DNA of 64,000 bases from Pseudoleptotrichia goodfellowii. GTDB lineage: Bacteria > Fusobacteriota > Fusobacteriia > Fusobacteriales > Leptotrichiaceae. Below the pieces are notes generated by a model. The model had not been told where the DNA came from. It ran no database searches and saw only the letters and a list, made by a program, of their open reading frames with translations. Both the position numbers and the translations under genes were made by a program. This document shows positions 50,052-59,851 of this stretch, piece after piece. The stretch covers positions 1,736,001 through 1,800,000 of the forward strand of contig NZ_AP019822.1 in NCBI RefSeq assembly GCF_007990505.1, given 5' to 3'. Positions within the stretch are counted from its first letter, which is position 1; the number at the start of each line of letters is the position of its first letter.

Positions 50052-50079
50052 ATTATATCACAATTCAGAAAAAAGTCAA
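50052..50079 (-). promoter_or_regulatory. Promoter P1 of small-RNA/peptide locus 2
   Basis: TTGACT (50074-50079), 16 bases, then TATAAT (50052-50057) with TG before it (TGATATAAT), on the minus strand. It is back to back with the uvrB promoter, which begins 2 bases away on the other strand. Confidence 0.85.
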
Positions 50080-50080
50080 A

Positions 50081-50109
50081 TTGAGTTTTTTCTCCATATT
50101 TGCTATAAT
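50081..50109 (+). promoter_or_regulatory. Promoter of uvrB
   Basis: TTGAGT (50081-50086) lies 17 bases from TATAAT (50104-50109), 36 bases before the ATG. No clear LexA-type dyad was seen around it. Confidence 0.75.
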
Positions 50110-50144
50110 TATAACAAATATATCCGATATTGAAAGAAGGAAAA

Positions 50145-52118
50145 ATGGATTTTAAAATACATTCAAAATTTCAGCCCACAGGTGATCAGCCTCAAGCGAT
50201 AGATAAAATAGTGGAAAATATTGAAAATGGTATTACTGACCAGATTCTTTTAGGTGTAACAGGGTCGGGAAAAACTTTTACCGTTGCCAATGTAATCGAA
50301 CGGATAAACCGTCCTGCACTGATTATGGCTCCGAATAAAACTCTTGCGGCACAATTATATAATGAATACAAACATTTTTTCCCTGAAAATGCGGTGGAAT
50401 ATTTTGTTTCATATTATGATTACTACCAGCCGGAAGCCTATATAATGCAGACAGATACTTATATTGAAAAAGATTCTTCGGTAAATGATGAAATCGACAA
50501 ATTTCGACACGCTGCAACAGCTGCTCTTCTTAATCGACGAGATGTAATAATAGTTGCTTCGGTTTCAGCCATTTATGGATTGGGATCTCCCGAAGCCTAT
50601 AAAAAACGTTCTATCCCTATTGATGTGTCTACAGGATTTGACAGGAACGAACTTATAAAAAGACTTATTTCATTGAGATACGAGCGAAATGACATTGCTT
50701 TTGAGAGGGGAAAATTCAGAGTGAAAGGCGATGTACTTGACTTACATCCAAGTTATCAGGACACAGGATACAGATTTGAGTTTTTCGGAGATGATTTGGA
50801 GAGCATTGCGGAGATTAACACTCTTACAGGACAGAAAATAAGAGAGATACAAAGATTGACAATAATGCCCGCTACTCACTATTTATCAACCGAAGATTCT
50901 GAGAAAATGTTTGAAAGTATTAAATCTGAACTGCATGACAGAATAAACTTTTTTGAAATACAGAATAAACTTCTCGAAGCACAGAGAATAAAGCAGAGAA
51001 CTGAATATGATTTGGAAATGATAGCAGAAATAGGCTATTGCAAAGGAGTCGAAAATTATTCGAGATATTTGACAGGAAAAAATGAGGGAGAGGCTCCCGA
51101 TACTCTTATTGACTATTTTCCCGATGATATGGTAGTTTTTCTTGACGAGTCGCATATATCTGTTCCCCAAATAAACGGAATGTACAAAGGAGACAGAGCA
51201 AGAAAAGAGTCTCTTGTAAATAACGGCTTCCGATTGCCGAGTGCTTTTGACAACAGGCCTTTAAAATTTGAAGAATTTTTTGCAAAAGTTCCTCAAGTAG
51301 TATATATTTCAGCAACTCCGAGTGATTATGAACTGGAACAGTCCAAAGAAGAAATAATTGAACAGCTTGTGAGACCTACAGGAATTGTAGAACCTGATAT
51401 TGAAATAAGACCGACTAAAAATCAGATTGACGATTTAATGGATGAAATAAAAATAAGAACTGCAAAAAAAGAAAGAGTATTAGTTACAACCCTCACAAAA
51501 AAAATGGCAGAGGAGCTTACCGACTATTATCTTGAATTCGGGATAAAAGTGAAATACATGCACTCGGATATTGATACTCTTGAAAGAACCGAAATAATTA
51601 GAGGACTTAGAAAAGGGGAATTTGATGTGCTGGTCGGAATAAACCTTTTAAGAGAGGGACTGGATATTCCTGAAGTTTCCCTTGTTGCAATACTTGAAGC
51701 TGACAAAGAAGGATATTTGCGTTCAAGACGTTCATTGATACAGACGATGGGTCGTGCTGCCAGAAACGTAAACGGACAGGTTATCCTCTATGCCGACACT
51801 GTAACAGGCTCTATGAAAGAAGCTATCGACGAAGTTAATCGTCGTCGTGAAGTTCAGGAAAAATATAACATTGACAACAATATAAATCCGAAAACTATTG
51901 AAAGAGAGATAGCCGAATCTATTGTAGATTACGAAATTATAAAAGAAGACAGCGTGGATAGAGTCAAAAAAGACTATAAAAATCAGGCTGAAATTGAAAA
52001 AGAAATCAAACGGCTTAATAAAGAAATTAAAAAAGCTGCCGAAGAGCTCAATTTTGAAGAAGCTATAAAACTTCGAGATAAAATGAATGAGCTGAAAAAG
52101 CTGATACTGGAATTGTAG
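50145..52118 (+). CDS. uvrB: UvrABC system protein B
   Basis: The damage-verifying helicase-like subunit of nucleotide excision repair, about 657 residues. Motifs: Walker A GVTGSGKTFT, the beta-hairpin region YYDYYQPEAYIMQTDTYIEK, DEXH VVFLDESH, motif VI QTMGRAARN and the C-terminal UVR domain EIEKEIKRLNKEIKKAAEEL for UvrC contact. I start it at ATG 50145 with GAAGGAA before it. A TTG 15 bases upstream is in frame but lacks its own site. It heads a run of plus-strand genes that includes xseA. Confidence 0.97.
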   Translation: MDFKIHSKFQPTGDQPQAIDKIVENIENGITDQILLGVTGSGKTFTVANVIERINRPALIMAPNKTLAAQLYNEYKHFFPENAVEYFVSYYDYYQPEAYIMQTDTYIEKDSSVNDEIDKFRHAATAALLNRRDVIIVASVSAIYGLGSPEAYKKRSIPIDVSTGFDRNELIKRLISLRYERNDIAFERGKFRVKGDVLDLHPSYQDTGYRFEFFGDDLESIAEINTLTGQKIREIQRLTIMPATHYLSTEDSEKMFESIKSELHDRINFFEIQNKLLEAQRIKQRTEYDLEMIAEIGYCKGVENYSRYLTGKNEGEAPDTLIDYFPDDMVVFLDESHISVPQINGMYKGDRARKESLVNNGFRLPSAFDNRPLKFEEFFAKVPQVVYISATPSDYELEQSKEEIIEQLVRPTGIVEPDIEIRPTKNQIDDLMDEIKIRTAKKERVLVTTLTKKMAEELTDYYLEFGIKVKYMHSDIDTLERTEIIRGLRKGEFDVLVGINLLREGLDIPEVSLVAILEADKEGYLRSRRSLIQTMGRAARNVNGQVILYADTVTGSMKEAIDEVNRRREVQEKYNIDNNINPKTIEREIAESIVDYEIIKEDSVDRVKKDYKNQAEIEKEIKRLNKEIKKAAEELNFEEAIKLRDKMNELKKLILEL

Positions 52119-52216
52119 AGGAGAAAATATTTTGCCATAGGACTATTTTTCGGAGATAAAATAAAGAACTTAATAAAAAACAACAAATTTTTAAAATTTA
52201 AAGGAGAGAAAAAGAA

Positions 52217-52567
52217 ATGAGAATATATTATTACCCGTCATGCAGTACGTGCAAAAAAGCTTTGAAATGGTTGGATAACAATGAAATTGCTTATGAGAAA
52301 AAACATATTGTAGATGCAAAACTCACAACAAAAGAAATAGAAGATATTTTCAAAAAAAGCGGTCTGCCTATTCAAAAGCTTTTTAATACAAGCGGCAGAG
52401 TTTATAAAGAGTTGAATTTAAAAGATAAACTGAAAGATATGACAGAAAAAGAAAAACTCGAATTACTCGCATCAGACGGAATGCTTTTGAAAAGACCTAT
52501 TCTTGTAAACAGAACATTTGCGTTGATAGGATTTAAAGAAGACGAATACAAAGAAAAATTAGTATAG
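52217..52567 (+). CDS. Spx/ArsC-family protein
   Basis: A 116-residue thioredoxin-fold protein of the ArsC/Spx family. The redox pair is CSTC (Cys9, Cys12) in YYPSCSTCKKALKWLDNN. LKRPILVNRTFALIGFKEDE carries the conserved RP of the family. Members either reduce arsenate or, as Spx/MgsR, bind RNA polymerase under thiol stress. No arsenic genes are nearby, and the CxxC resembles Spx/YusI types. AAAGGAGAG precedes the ATG. It lies 98 bases after uvrB. Confidence 0.85.
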   Translation: MRIYYYPSCSTCKKALKWLDNNEIAYEKKHIVDAKLTTKEIEDIFKKSGLPIQKLFNTSGRVYKELNLKDKLKDMTEKEKLELLASDGMLLKRPILVNRTFALIGFKEDEYKEKLV

Positions 52568-52583
52568 AACAAAAGGGGGAAAG

Positions 52584-53924
52584 ATGGAACAGACTGTATT
52601 TTCAGTAAGTGAAGTAAACAGGGCAGTAAAGCAGTTTCTTGAAGGAACTTCGACTTTTAAGAATATCCTTATTCAGGGAGAGTTGTCAAATATTACTTAT
52701 TACCGTTCAGGACACTTGTATTTCACTCTAAAAGATGACAAAGCAAGTGTAAAATGTGCTATATTCAAATACATTTATAAAAATATTCCTACAGATTTGA
52801 AAGAAGGCGATCAGGTAAAAATAACAGGAAGTGCTACAATATATGAAGCAAGCGGCTCCTTTCAGATAATAGCAGAAGCCCTTGAAAAAACCGACAAATT
52901 GGGCTCACTGTATGAAAAGTTGGAAAGGCTGAAAAAACTTTATCTGGAAAAGGGATATTTTGATGAGTCCAACAAAAAACCTCTCCCACTATTGCCTGTA
53001 AATATCGGAGTAGTAACTGCCGAAACTGGAGCTGCAATCAGAGATATTATAAATACCGCTCATAAAAGATTCAAAAATGTCAACATTTATCTTTACCCTG
53101 CGAAAGTCCAGGGAGAAGGCTCTGCTGCCGAAGTTTCTGCAGGAATAGAATTTTTTAATAAAATGAAAAAAGAAGAACAACTTGATACAGATGTTCTTAT
53201 AGTAGGTCGTGGAGGAGGAAGTATAGAAGATTTATGGTCATTTAATGAAGAAGCTGTAATTGAAGCTGTTTTCAGGTCTGAAATTCCTATAATTTCAGCA
53301 GTCGGTCATGAAATCGATAATCTTTTGTCAGATTTAGTTGCCGACAAAAGAGCAGCTACTCCTACTCAGGCTGCAGAAATATTGATTCCTGTAAAAGAAG
53401 AACTGATTAGAAATCTTGAAATAAGGAAAAATAATGTAAATAAACTTCTACTCAATAAAGTAACTCTTATGAAAAAAGAACTTGAACAAAGAAAAAACAA
53501 CTATTATATTAAAAATTATATTGGAATTTTAAACGATAAAAAATTTCAATTAATAGAAAAAGAACAGAGAATAACAAGAGAGCTTAAAAGAATCGTAGAA
53601 AGAGCAAGAGAACAGTTTGATTACAGAAAGAAAAAATTTGAAAAGACAGATTTAAAAATGATTTTAAATGATAAAAAAGATAAACTGAATACTTTTGAAA
53701 AAAAACTTAATAATAAAATTTCCGAAATATTAAGAGAACTGAAAAAAGATTTGGAGTATAAAACAGCAAAACTTTCAAAGTATTCCATAAATGATATATT
53801 AAAACAGGGTTACACTATTACAAGAAAAAACGGTAAAGTTGTTAAAAGAGGAATAGAATTAAGCAAATCCGACAATATTGAAATACAATTTTCCGATATG
53901 AAAGTAAAAAGTACAGTCAAGTAA
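52584..53924 (+). CDS. xseA: Exodeoxyribonuclease VII large subunit
   Basis: A 446-residue XseA. It has an N-terminal OB-fold ([20 protein letters not shown]), a catalytic core with [40 protein letters not shown] and [20 protein letters not shown], then a long coiled-coil and a C-terminal segment [15 protein letters not shown]. It degrades single-stranded DNA with XseB, whose gene is not adjacent. It lies 16 bases after the Spx-like gene with AAGGGGG before the ATG. Confidence 0.96.
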   Translation: MEQTVFSVSEVNRAVKQFLEGTSTFKNILIQGELSNITYYRSGHLYFTLKDDKASVKCAIFKYIYKNIPTDLKEGDQVKITGSATIYEASGSFQIIAEALEKTDKLGSLYEKLERLKKLYLEKGYFDESNKKPLPLLPVNIGVVTAETGAAIRDIINTAHKRFKNVNIYLYPAKVQGEGSAAEVSAGIEFFNKMKKEEQLDTDVLIVGRGGGSIEDLWSFNEEAVIEAVFRSEIPIISAVGHEIDNLLSDLVADKRAATPTQAAEILIPVKEELIRNLEIRKNNVNKLLLNKVTLMKKELEQRKNNYYIKNYIGILNDKKFQLIEKEQRITRELKRIVERAREQFDYRKKKFEKTDLKMILNDKKDKLNTFEKKLNNKISEILRELKKDLEYKTAKLSKYSINDILKQGYTITRKNGKVVKRGIELSKSDNIEIQFSDMKVKSTVK

Positions 53925-53938
53925 ATCGAGGTGATAAA

Positions 53939-54424
53939 ATGAATAAAAGAGATGACTATTTATCTTGGGACGAATATTTTATGGGTATAGCATTTTTATC
54001 GGGAATGAGAAGCAAGGATCCGTCTACTCAAGTCGGAGCCTGTATTATCGATGAGGACAAAAAAATAATCGGAATCGGGTATAACGGCTTTCCTATGGGC
54101 AGTTCCGATGACAATATGCCCTGGAATAAAGAAGGCGACTTCCTGAATACAAAATATCCTTATGTAGTTCATGCCGAATTAAATGCTATCCTTAACAGCA
54201 TAAAATCTCTTAAAAATGCGATTATTTATGTTACTCATTTTCCGTGTAATGAATGTGCAAAAGCTATCGTTCAATCGGGGATAAAAAAAGTAATCTACTT
54301 TTCCGACAAACATAAATCGCTTGATGCCACAAAGGCTTCAAGAAAAATTTTTGAAAATGCCGGTGTAGAAACTATCCATTTGGAAATAGATAAAAAAGAA
54401 ATTTTGATAAGATTTAGGGATTAG
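53939..54424 (+). CDS. dCMP deaminase
   Basis: A 161-residue zinc deaminase of the dCMP/ComEB family, converting dCMP to dUMP for thymidylate synthesis. Zinc and catalytic residues are His78 and Glu80 in [10 protein letters not shown] and Cys103/Cys106 in [19 protein letters not shown]. The N-terminal [19 protein letters not shown] is typical. GAGGTG precedes the ATG, 14 bases after xseA. Confidence 0.93.
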   Translation: MNKRDDYLSWDEYFMGIAFLSGMRSKDPSTQVGACIIDEDKKIIGIGYNGFPMGSSDDNMPWNKEGDFLNTKYPYVVHAELNAILNSIKSLKNAIIYVTHFPCNECAKAIVQSGIKKVIYFSDKHKSLDATKASRKIFENAGVETIHLEIDKKEILIRFRD

Positions 54425-54461
54425 AAAAACTCCAAACTGATAGTAAAGTACTTTCTTTATT

Positions 54462-54484
54462 CTTCCTTTTTTATAAAAAGGAAG
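54462..54484 (+). terminator. Terminator-like hairpin after dCMP deaminase
   Basis: CTTCCTTTTT (54462-54471) pairs with AAAAAGGAAG (54475-54484) across a 3-base loop, 38 bases after the stop. It is followed by CGAAAAAAAAA, not a T-run, and is nearly the same hairpin as at 27791. A second hairpin of this kind, TACTTTTTT/AAAAAAGTA, lies on the far side of the palindrome near 54640-54662. Confidence 0.55.
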
Positions 54485-54495
54485 CGAAAAAAAAA

Positions 54496-54604
54496 GCAAC
54501 TCATATTTTACATACTCAAAAATGCACGTTCGTTATGAAAACAAAAAAGTTGTTTTCATAACACTCACTAATACATTTTTCACGTTGTAAAATATGAATG
54601 TTGC
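54496..54604. repeat. Intergenic palindrome, copy 2 (109 bp)
   Basis: The cleanest copy. GCAAC and GTTGC close it, then CATATTTTACA / TGTAAAATATG, AAAAATGCACGTTCG and CTCACTAATACATTTTT, with the centre GTTATGAAAACAA / TTGTTTTCATAAC. It lies between the convergent dCMP deaminase and pflA genes. Confidence 0.88.
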
Positions 54605-54668
54605 AATAATAATAAAATTTTAGTTGGTTATTTTTTGTTACTTTTTTCCTAAAAAAGTAGTATAAATA

Positions 54669-55394
54669 TCAAATCCCCACATTCAACCCATAAGATTTAA
54701 AAATTCCTTCCACTTTTTTAACTTCTTCTCTTGAAGGGGGTTTTACATCAGCAAGTTTATATTCTTTTCCTACTTCTTTCCATTTGTATCCGCCCATTTG
54801 ATGAAAAGGAAGAATATCGACTCTTGTTATATTTTTAAACTGAGAAACAAACTTTGCCCATTCATGTAAATCTTCTTCATCATCTGAATATCCCGGCACG
54901 AGAACATATCTAATCCATGCGTTTTTATTTATTTCAGACAAATATTCAGCAAATTCCAATGTATGATCAAGACTCACTGAAGTCAGCTTTTTATATTTAT
55001 TCGGATTTATATGTTTTATGTCAAGCAAAACGAGATCGGTCCACTTCAAAACTTCTTTGACTTTGTTATTAAACATATATCCTGATGTATCGACCGCAGT
55101 ATGAATATCATTTTCTTTACATAATTTGAATAATTCGGTTATAAATTCAGGCTGTAACAGCGGCTCTCCTCCTGAAACCGTAACTCCGCCTGTTCTTATA
55201 AATCCTTTTACTTTTAAGATCTCTTTCATCACTTCTTCGGGTGTCATCATAAATTTTTTATCTTTTACATTCCATGTATCGACATTATGACAATACAGGC
55301 ATCGAAGGGGGCACCCCTGCATAAATAAGACAAATCTGATTCCCGGACCGTCTTTTGTCCCGAAAGATTCAAAAGAATGTATATATCCTATCAT
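54669..55394 (-). CDS. pflA: Pyruvate formate-lyase activating enzyme
   Basis: A 241-residue radical SAM enzyme that installs the glycyl radical on PflB. The 4Fe-4S motif is CPLRCLYCHN (C-x3-C-x2-C), preceded by SFGTKDGPGIRFVLFMQG. The SAM-binding GGEPLLQPEF and DTSGY follow. Its place directly after pflB fits. The gap between the two, 116 bases, contains a strong hairpin. Confidence 0.96.
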   Translation of the reverse strand: MIGYIHSFESFGTKDGPGIRFVLFMQGCPLRCLYCHNVDTWNVKDKKFMMTPEEVMKEILKVKGFIRTGGVTVSGGEPLLQPEFITELFKLCKENDIHTAVDTSGYMFNNKVKEVLKWTDLVLLDIKHINPNKYKKLTSVSLDHTLEFAEYLSEINKNAWIRYVLVPGYSDDEEDLHEWAKFVSQFKNITRVDILPFHQMGGYKWKEVGKEYKLADVKPPSREEVKKVEGIFKSYGLNVGI

Positions 55395-55432
55395 AATAAT
55401 TATTACACCCTTTTCTTTAATTTATTTATAGA

Positions 55433-55477
55433 TTATGCCGCTTAACATAATCTTTTCCGAGCAGTCAAGCGGCATAA
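55433..55477 (-). other. Strong hairpin between pflB and pflA
   Basis: TTATGCCGCTT (55433-55443) pairs perfectly with AAGCGGCATAA (55467-55477). On the minus strand no T-run follows, so readthrough into pflA is expected. Such a structure could stabilise the pflB part of the transcript or lower pflA expression, which suits the high PflB to PflA ratio needed. Confidence 0.65.
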
Positions 55478-55510
55478 CTTTATAACAACATTTTTTATAT
55501 CTTAATAATC

Positions 55511-57742
55511 TTAGAATTTATCGGATATTGTTCTGTTTATAACATCCAATTGTTGTTCTTTAGTCAATTTTACAAAGTTTACGGCATATCCCGAAACTCT
55601 TATTGTAAGTTGAGGATAATTTTCAGGATGTTCCATTGCATCTTCCAACAATTCTCTTCCGAATACGTTTACATTCAAGTGATGTCCTGTTTGGTTGAAG
55701 TATCCGTCTAACAATCCTACCAAATTACCTTTTTTCTCTACTTCATTTTTACCTAATGTTTCAGGTGTTATTGCGAACGTATAAGAAATTCCGTCATTTG
55801 CATCTTCAAACGGCAATTTTGCGACAGAGGCAAGTGATGCCACAGCTCCTCTTGTATCTCTTCCGTGCATAGGGTTTGCTCCAGGACCGAAAGGTGCTCC
55901 TGCTCTTCTTCCGTCAGGTGTGTTTCCTGTTTTTTTACCGTACACAACATTTGAAGTTATAGTCAATACAGATTGAGTAGGTGTTGCATTTCTGTACATT
56001 TTATGACTTCTGATTTTATCCATGAATACTTTAACTACTTTTACTGCCAATTCGTCAGTTTTATCATCGTTATTTCCGAAAGGAACATATTCTCCTTCGT
56101 TTATATAATCAACGGCATCTCCGTCTTCATCTCTTACTATTTTTACTTTTCCGTACTTTATAGCTGCCAATGAATCTGCTATTATTGATAATCCTGCTAT
56201 TCCGAAAGCCTCAGTTCTTTTTATATCAATGTCATGTAATGCCATTTCCAATGCTTCGTAAGAATATTTATCGTGCATATAGTGGATAATATTTAATGCT
56301 TTAACATAAGTTTCAGCTAACCAATCCAATAACTTATCGAATTTTTCCCAAACTTCATCATATTCAAGGTAATCTCCTTCAATTTTAGGGAATTTTCCCT
56401 CAGGAGTAACCTGCATTTTGGATTTTTCGTCTTTTCCTCCGTTTATAGCATAAAGCAATGCTTTAGGTAAATTTACTCTTGCTCCGAAGAACTGCATTTG
56501 CTGACCTATCGTCATAGGCGATACACAACATGCTATTCCGTAGTTATCTCCGAATTGAGGTCTCATAATATCATCGTTTTCATATTGAACCGAAGAAGTA
56601 TCTATAGAAACTTTTGCACAGAATTTCTTCCAGTTTTCAGGTAAACTTTCACTCCACAACACTGTCAAGTTAGGTTCAGGAGATGTTCCCATGTTATATA
56701 ATGTATGTAAAATTCTGAAACTGTTTTTAGTTACAAGAGATCTTCCGTCAAGTCCCATACCTCCGATTGATTCTGTGACCCATACAGGATCTCCGGAGAA
56801 TAATGCGTCATATTCAGGAGTTCTTAAGAATCTTATTAATCTTAATTTCATTACGAAATGATCCATAAATTCCTGAGCTTCTTTTTCAGTTATTTTTCCT
56901 TCTTTCAAATCTCTTTCAATATATATATCAAGGAATGTGGAAACTCTTCCGATACTCATTGCAGCTCCATTTTGGTCTTTAGTTGCTGCAAGGTATGCAA
57001 AGTAAGTCCATTGTATTGCTTCCTGAGCAGTTTCTGCCGGTCTCGAAATGTCGTATCCGTATGCTTCAGCCATTCTTTTCAATGCTTTTAATGCTTTAAT
57101 CTGTTCAGTTATTTCTTCTCTTTGTCTTATGACATCTTCTGTCATTTCTTCAGGATCCTGAGTTTTGAATATTTGTTCTCTTTCAGCGATCAGTCTGTCC
57201 AATCCATAAAGAGCCGCTCTTCTGTAATCTCCGATAATTCTTCCTCTTCCGTAAGCATCAGGAAGACCTGTTATAATTCCTGTGTGTCTTGCTTTTTTAA
57301 TGCTGTCTGTATAAGCTGAGAATACTCCGTCATTATGTGTTTTTCTATATTTTGTAAAAATTTCTTCAGTTTCGGGATCCAATTTATAACCGAATGCTTC
57401 CAAACTGTTTTTTACCATTCTCAATCCGCCGTTTGGAAAAATAGCTCTTTTTAAAGGTGCATCAGTTTGCAGTCCTACTATTTTCTCAAGATCTTTGTTA
57501 ATGTACCCTGCTCCATAAGCATCAATTTGAGAAGGAACTTTAGTTTCCGCATCGTAAATTCCTTTTTCTCTCTCAACTTTGAATTTTTCTTTCAAAGAAT
57601 CCCACAATTGTACTGTAGCATCTGTAGGTCCTACAAGAAAACTTTCATCTCCTAAATATTCAGTATAATTTTGTTTTATAAAGTCGGTAACGTCTATTTT
57701 GTCAGTCCAGTTACCTTCTTTAAATCCTCTCCATGCGTCCAT
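55511..57742 (-). CDS. pflB: Formate C-acetyltransferase (pyruvate formate-lyase)
   Basis: A 743-residue glycyl-radical enzyme that splits pyruvate with CoA to acetyl-CoA and formate. The catalytic Cys pair is in [10 protein letters not shown]. The C-terminal glycyl-radical motif is RVSGYAVNF with Gly718. Other landmarks are [20 protein letters not shown] and [12 protein letters not shown]. The radical state implies anaerobic growth. AAAGGAAG precedes the ATG at a slightly long spacing. It has its own promoter and is followed by pflA. Confidence 0.98.
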   Translation of the reverse strand: MDAWRGFKEGNWTDKIDVTDFIKQNYTEYLGDESFLVGPTDATVQLWDSLKEKFKVEREKGIYDAETKVPSQIDAYGAGYINKDLEKIVGLQTDAPLKRAIFPNGGLRMVKNSLEAFGYKLDPETEEIFTKYRKTHNDGVFSAYTDSIKKARHTGIITGLPDAYGRGRIIGDYRRAALYGLDRLIAEREQIFKTQDPEEMTEDVIRQREEITEQIKALKALKRMAEAYGYDISRPAETAQEAIQWTYFAYLAATKDQNGAAMSIGRVSTFLDIYIERDLKEGKITEKEAQEFMDHFVMKLRLIRFLRTPEYDALFSGDPVWVTESIGGMGLDGRSLVTKNSFRILHTLYNMGTSPEPNLTVLWSESLPENWKKFCAKVSIDTSSVQYENDDIMRPQFGDNYGIACCVSPMTIGQQMQFFGARVNLPKALLYAINGGKDEKSKMQVTPEGKFPKIEGDYLEYDEVWEKFDKLLDWLAETYVKALNIIHYMHDKYSYEALEMALHDIDIKRTEAFGIAGLSIIADSLAAIKYGKVKIVRDEDGDAVDYINEGEYVPFGNNDDKTDELAVKVVKVFMDKIRSHKMYRNATPTQSVLTITSNVVYGKKTGNTPDGRRAGAPFGPGANPMHGRDTRGAVASLASVAKLPFEDANDGISYTFAITPETLGKNEVEKKGNLVGLLDGYFNQTGHHLNVNVFGRELLEDAMEHPENYPQLTIRVSGYAVNFVKLTKEQQLDVINRTISDKF

Positions 57743-57803
57743 GTTCAGAACACTTCCTTTCTTGGTTTCATTTTATTTATTATTAGTTTTTATTTACAAG
57801 TTT

Positions 57804-57832
57804 ATTATAACTCATTTTATCAAGAAAATCAA
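57804..57832 (-). promoter_or_regulatory. Promoter of pflBA
   Basis: TTGATT (57827-57832) lies 17 bases from TATAAT (57804-57809) on the minus strand, 62 bases before the pflB ATG. Confidence 0.75.
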
Positions 57833-58073
57833 AGGTTTTTTTTAATTTCTTCTATTTTTTCAATTTTTCGGTTTTTTTTGGACGAATCATTTTATAAAAA
57901 GTTCTTTTATTTCAGTGTTTACAGGTTTTGAAGGTTTTAAAAATTTTTATTTTTTATATCAGTAATAATTTTTTATCATTATTTTCTCATTAGAAAAATA
58001 TATATTAATGTCTATACGTTAAAACGTGATTTTTTTCCTTTATATTTTAACATACAACAAGCGATAAATCTGA
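57833..58073. other. Intergenic region between pflB and the OPT gene
   Basis: About 240 bases of T-rich sequence (on the plus strand) without a reading frame. The only structure I see is the inverted repeat ACGTT-aa-AACGT at 58016-58027, 47 bases upstream of the OPT -35 box, which could be an operator. Confidence 0.4.
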
Positions 58074-58102
58074 TTGACAAATAACATAAAAAAATGTAAA
58101 AT
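58074..58102 (+). promoter_or_regulatory. Promoter of the OPT-coaX-hydrolase operon
   Basis: TTGACA (58074-58079) lies 17 bases from TAAAAT (58097-58102), about 95 bases before the ATG. A consensus -35 box makes it one of the strongest promoters in the window. Confidence 0.75.
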
Positions 58103-58197
58103 TCCCTATATAAATATTTTATATACTTAAAATGTTTAATTTTTATTCTTTACATTTCATACTGATTTAAAAAATAATAAAATTTGAAAGGACAAAT

Positions 58198-59835
58198 ATG
58201 GCAAAATATTCAGGAAGGAGTTTAACTCCAGCTTCAATTCTTATAGGAACAATAGGTGCAGTGCTCGTTGCAGCCAGTTCTTTTTATGTAGTATTAAAAT
58301 TCGGTGCTTTACCATGGCCCACAATAATGGTTACTTTAATATCCATGTCTGCACTGGGACTTTTCGGAAGAAAAGACTCGGGAGAAATAACAGTTACTCA
58401 TACTATTATGAGTGCAGGCTCTATGGTTGCAGGGGGTGTAGCTTTTACTGTTCCCGGCTATCTTATTTTAGGAGGAAAACTTGAAAGCATAGATAAAGGT
58501 CTGTTTCTGACTACTATATTAACAGGTAGCGTTCTGGGTGCAGTTCTTTCTTTTATTTTCAGAAAGAAACTCATCGAAGAAGATAAACTGGAATTTCCTA
58601 TAGGCGATGCTGCTTATAATCTTGTAAAATCGGGAAAAAATAAAAAAAATATGAAAACAGTAACTTTCGGGATGCTTTTCAGCACAGTTGTGGCTATTTT
58701 AAGAGATTACAGTTTTCAAAAAGGCAAAGCTCCTTTTATTCCTACAATATATTCTGTAAAAAACGGTTTATTGAGTTTTTATGTTTCGCCTCTTCTCTTA
58801 GGAGTAGGATATATTTTAGGATTTATGAATACTTTTATATGGTTTTTAGGAGGAGCGGTTACTTATTTAATTGCTCAGCCTCTTTCAGCATATTATAATA
58901 TTAAAGACTTTGATATTATGAAAAACAGTTTCGGTATGGGTTTTGTCATCGGAATAGGTGCTTCGGTCATCGTAAAAATAATAATTTCTACAAAAAGGGA
59001 AAACAAATATAAAAGAATAAAAAATGATAACATTAATATAAAAATTATATTGGGAGTTTTTTCCGTAGCTGCTGTTGCTCTTATTTCTTTTGTTTATAAA
59101 CTTCCTCTGTTTCTGTCTTTTGTGTTGATTCTGATATGTATACTTTGTACTGTCATTGCAGGATACACTACAGGAAAAACAGGGATTAATCCTATGGAAA
59201 TATATGCGATTATTACAATTCTGGTAATTTCTTTTTTGAACGTGTTGCTGAACGGACTTAATATAGGGGGAATCAGATTCTCTACAAATATAAATCTCCT
59301 GATATTATTTTTACTCGCATGTATTGTTGCTGTAGCCTGCGGACTTGCGGGAGATATACTGAATGACTTTAAATCGGGATTTAAAATGAAAGTCAGTCCA
59401 GGAGAACAGTTTGCAGGAGAACTCATAGGAGCTGTTGTAAGTTCATTTGTAGTCGCTTTTCTGTTTTTCATATTTTTTGACGTTTATAAAAATATCGGTC
59501 CTAAAGAAAATTCCGAACTTATAGTATTACAGGCTTCCATCGTTGCCTCAATAATAAAAGGAATACCTTTTATTAATATATTCTGGATAGGTTTCGGAGC
59601 GGGATTTACTCTGAATATGCTGAATTTACCTGTGCTTACTTTCGGAATAGGTATTTATCTTCCTTTTTATTTGACATTACCTGTATTTGCAGGAGGATTG
59701 TTAAGTTTAATAGCTTCCCGTATATCTCAGAAGTTTTCTTCAAATATGCTTCTTTTTTCTAACGGTCTCATGTCCGGAGAAGCTATTGTAGGAGTTATTT
59801 TATCCATACTTGCTTATATTAAGCTCTTTATATGA
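58198..59835 (+). CDS. OPT-family oligopeptide/metal transporter
   Basis: A 545-residue membrane protein with about 13-14 helices of the OPT family. Recognisable segments are SFYVVLKFGALPWPTIMVTL, LEFPIGDAAYNLVKSGKN and GFGAGFTLNMLNLPVLTFGI, and the final NGLMSGEAIVGVIL. Family members move short peptides or metal-chelate complexes by proton symport. The substrate here is unknown. GAAAGGAC precedes the ATG. The next gene starts 16 bases after its stop. Confidence 0.88.
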   Translation: MAKYSGRSLTPASILIGTIGAVLVAASSFYVVLKFGALPWPTIMVTLISMSALGLFGRKDSGEITVTHTIMSAGSMVAGGVAFTVPGYLILGGKLESIDKGLFLTTILTGSVLGAVLSFIFRKKLIEEDKLEFPIGDAAYNLVKSGKNKKNMKTVTFGMLFSTVVAILRDYSFQKGKAPFIPTIYSVKNGLLSFYVSPLLLGVGYILGFMNTFIWFLGGAVTYLIAQPLSAYYNIKDFDIMKNSFGMGFVIGIGASVIVKIIISTKRENKYKRIKNDNINIKIILGVFSVAAVALISFVYKLPLFLSFVLILICILCTVIAGYTTGKTGINPMEIYAIITILVISFLNVLLNGLNIGGIRFSTNINLLILFLLACIVAVACGLAGDILNDFKSGFKMKVSPGEQFAGELIGAVVSSFVVAFLFFIFFDVYKNIGPKENSELIVLQASIVASIIKGIPFINIFWIGFGAGFTLNMLNLPVLTFGIGIYLPFYLTLPVFAGGLLSLIASRISQKFSSNMLLFSNGLMSGEAIVGVILSILAYIKLFI

Positions 59836-59851
59836 TTGGAGGATTAATATT

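Noticed and set aside
58016-58027. ACGTT-aa-AACGT as a terminator stem
   Set aside because: The stem is only 5 bp with a 2-base loop, which is too tight to fold. It fits a protein-binding site better.
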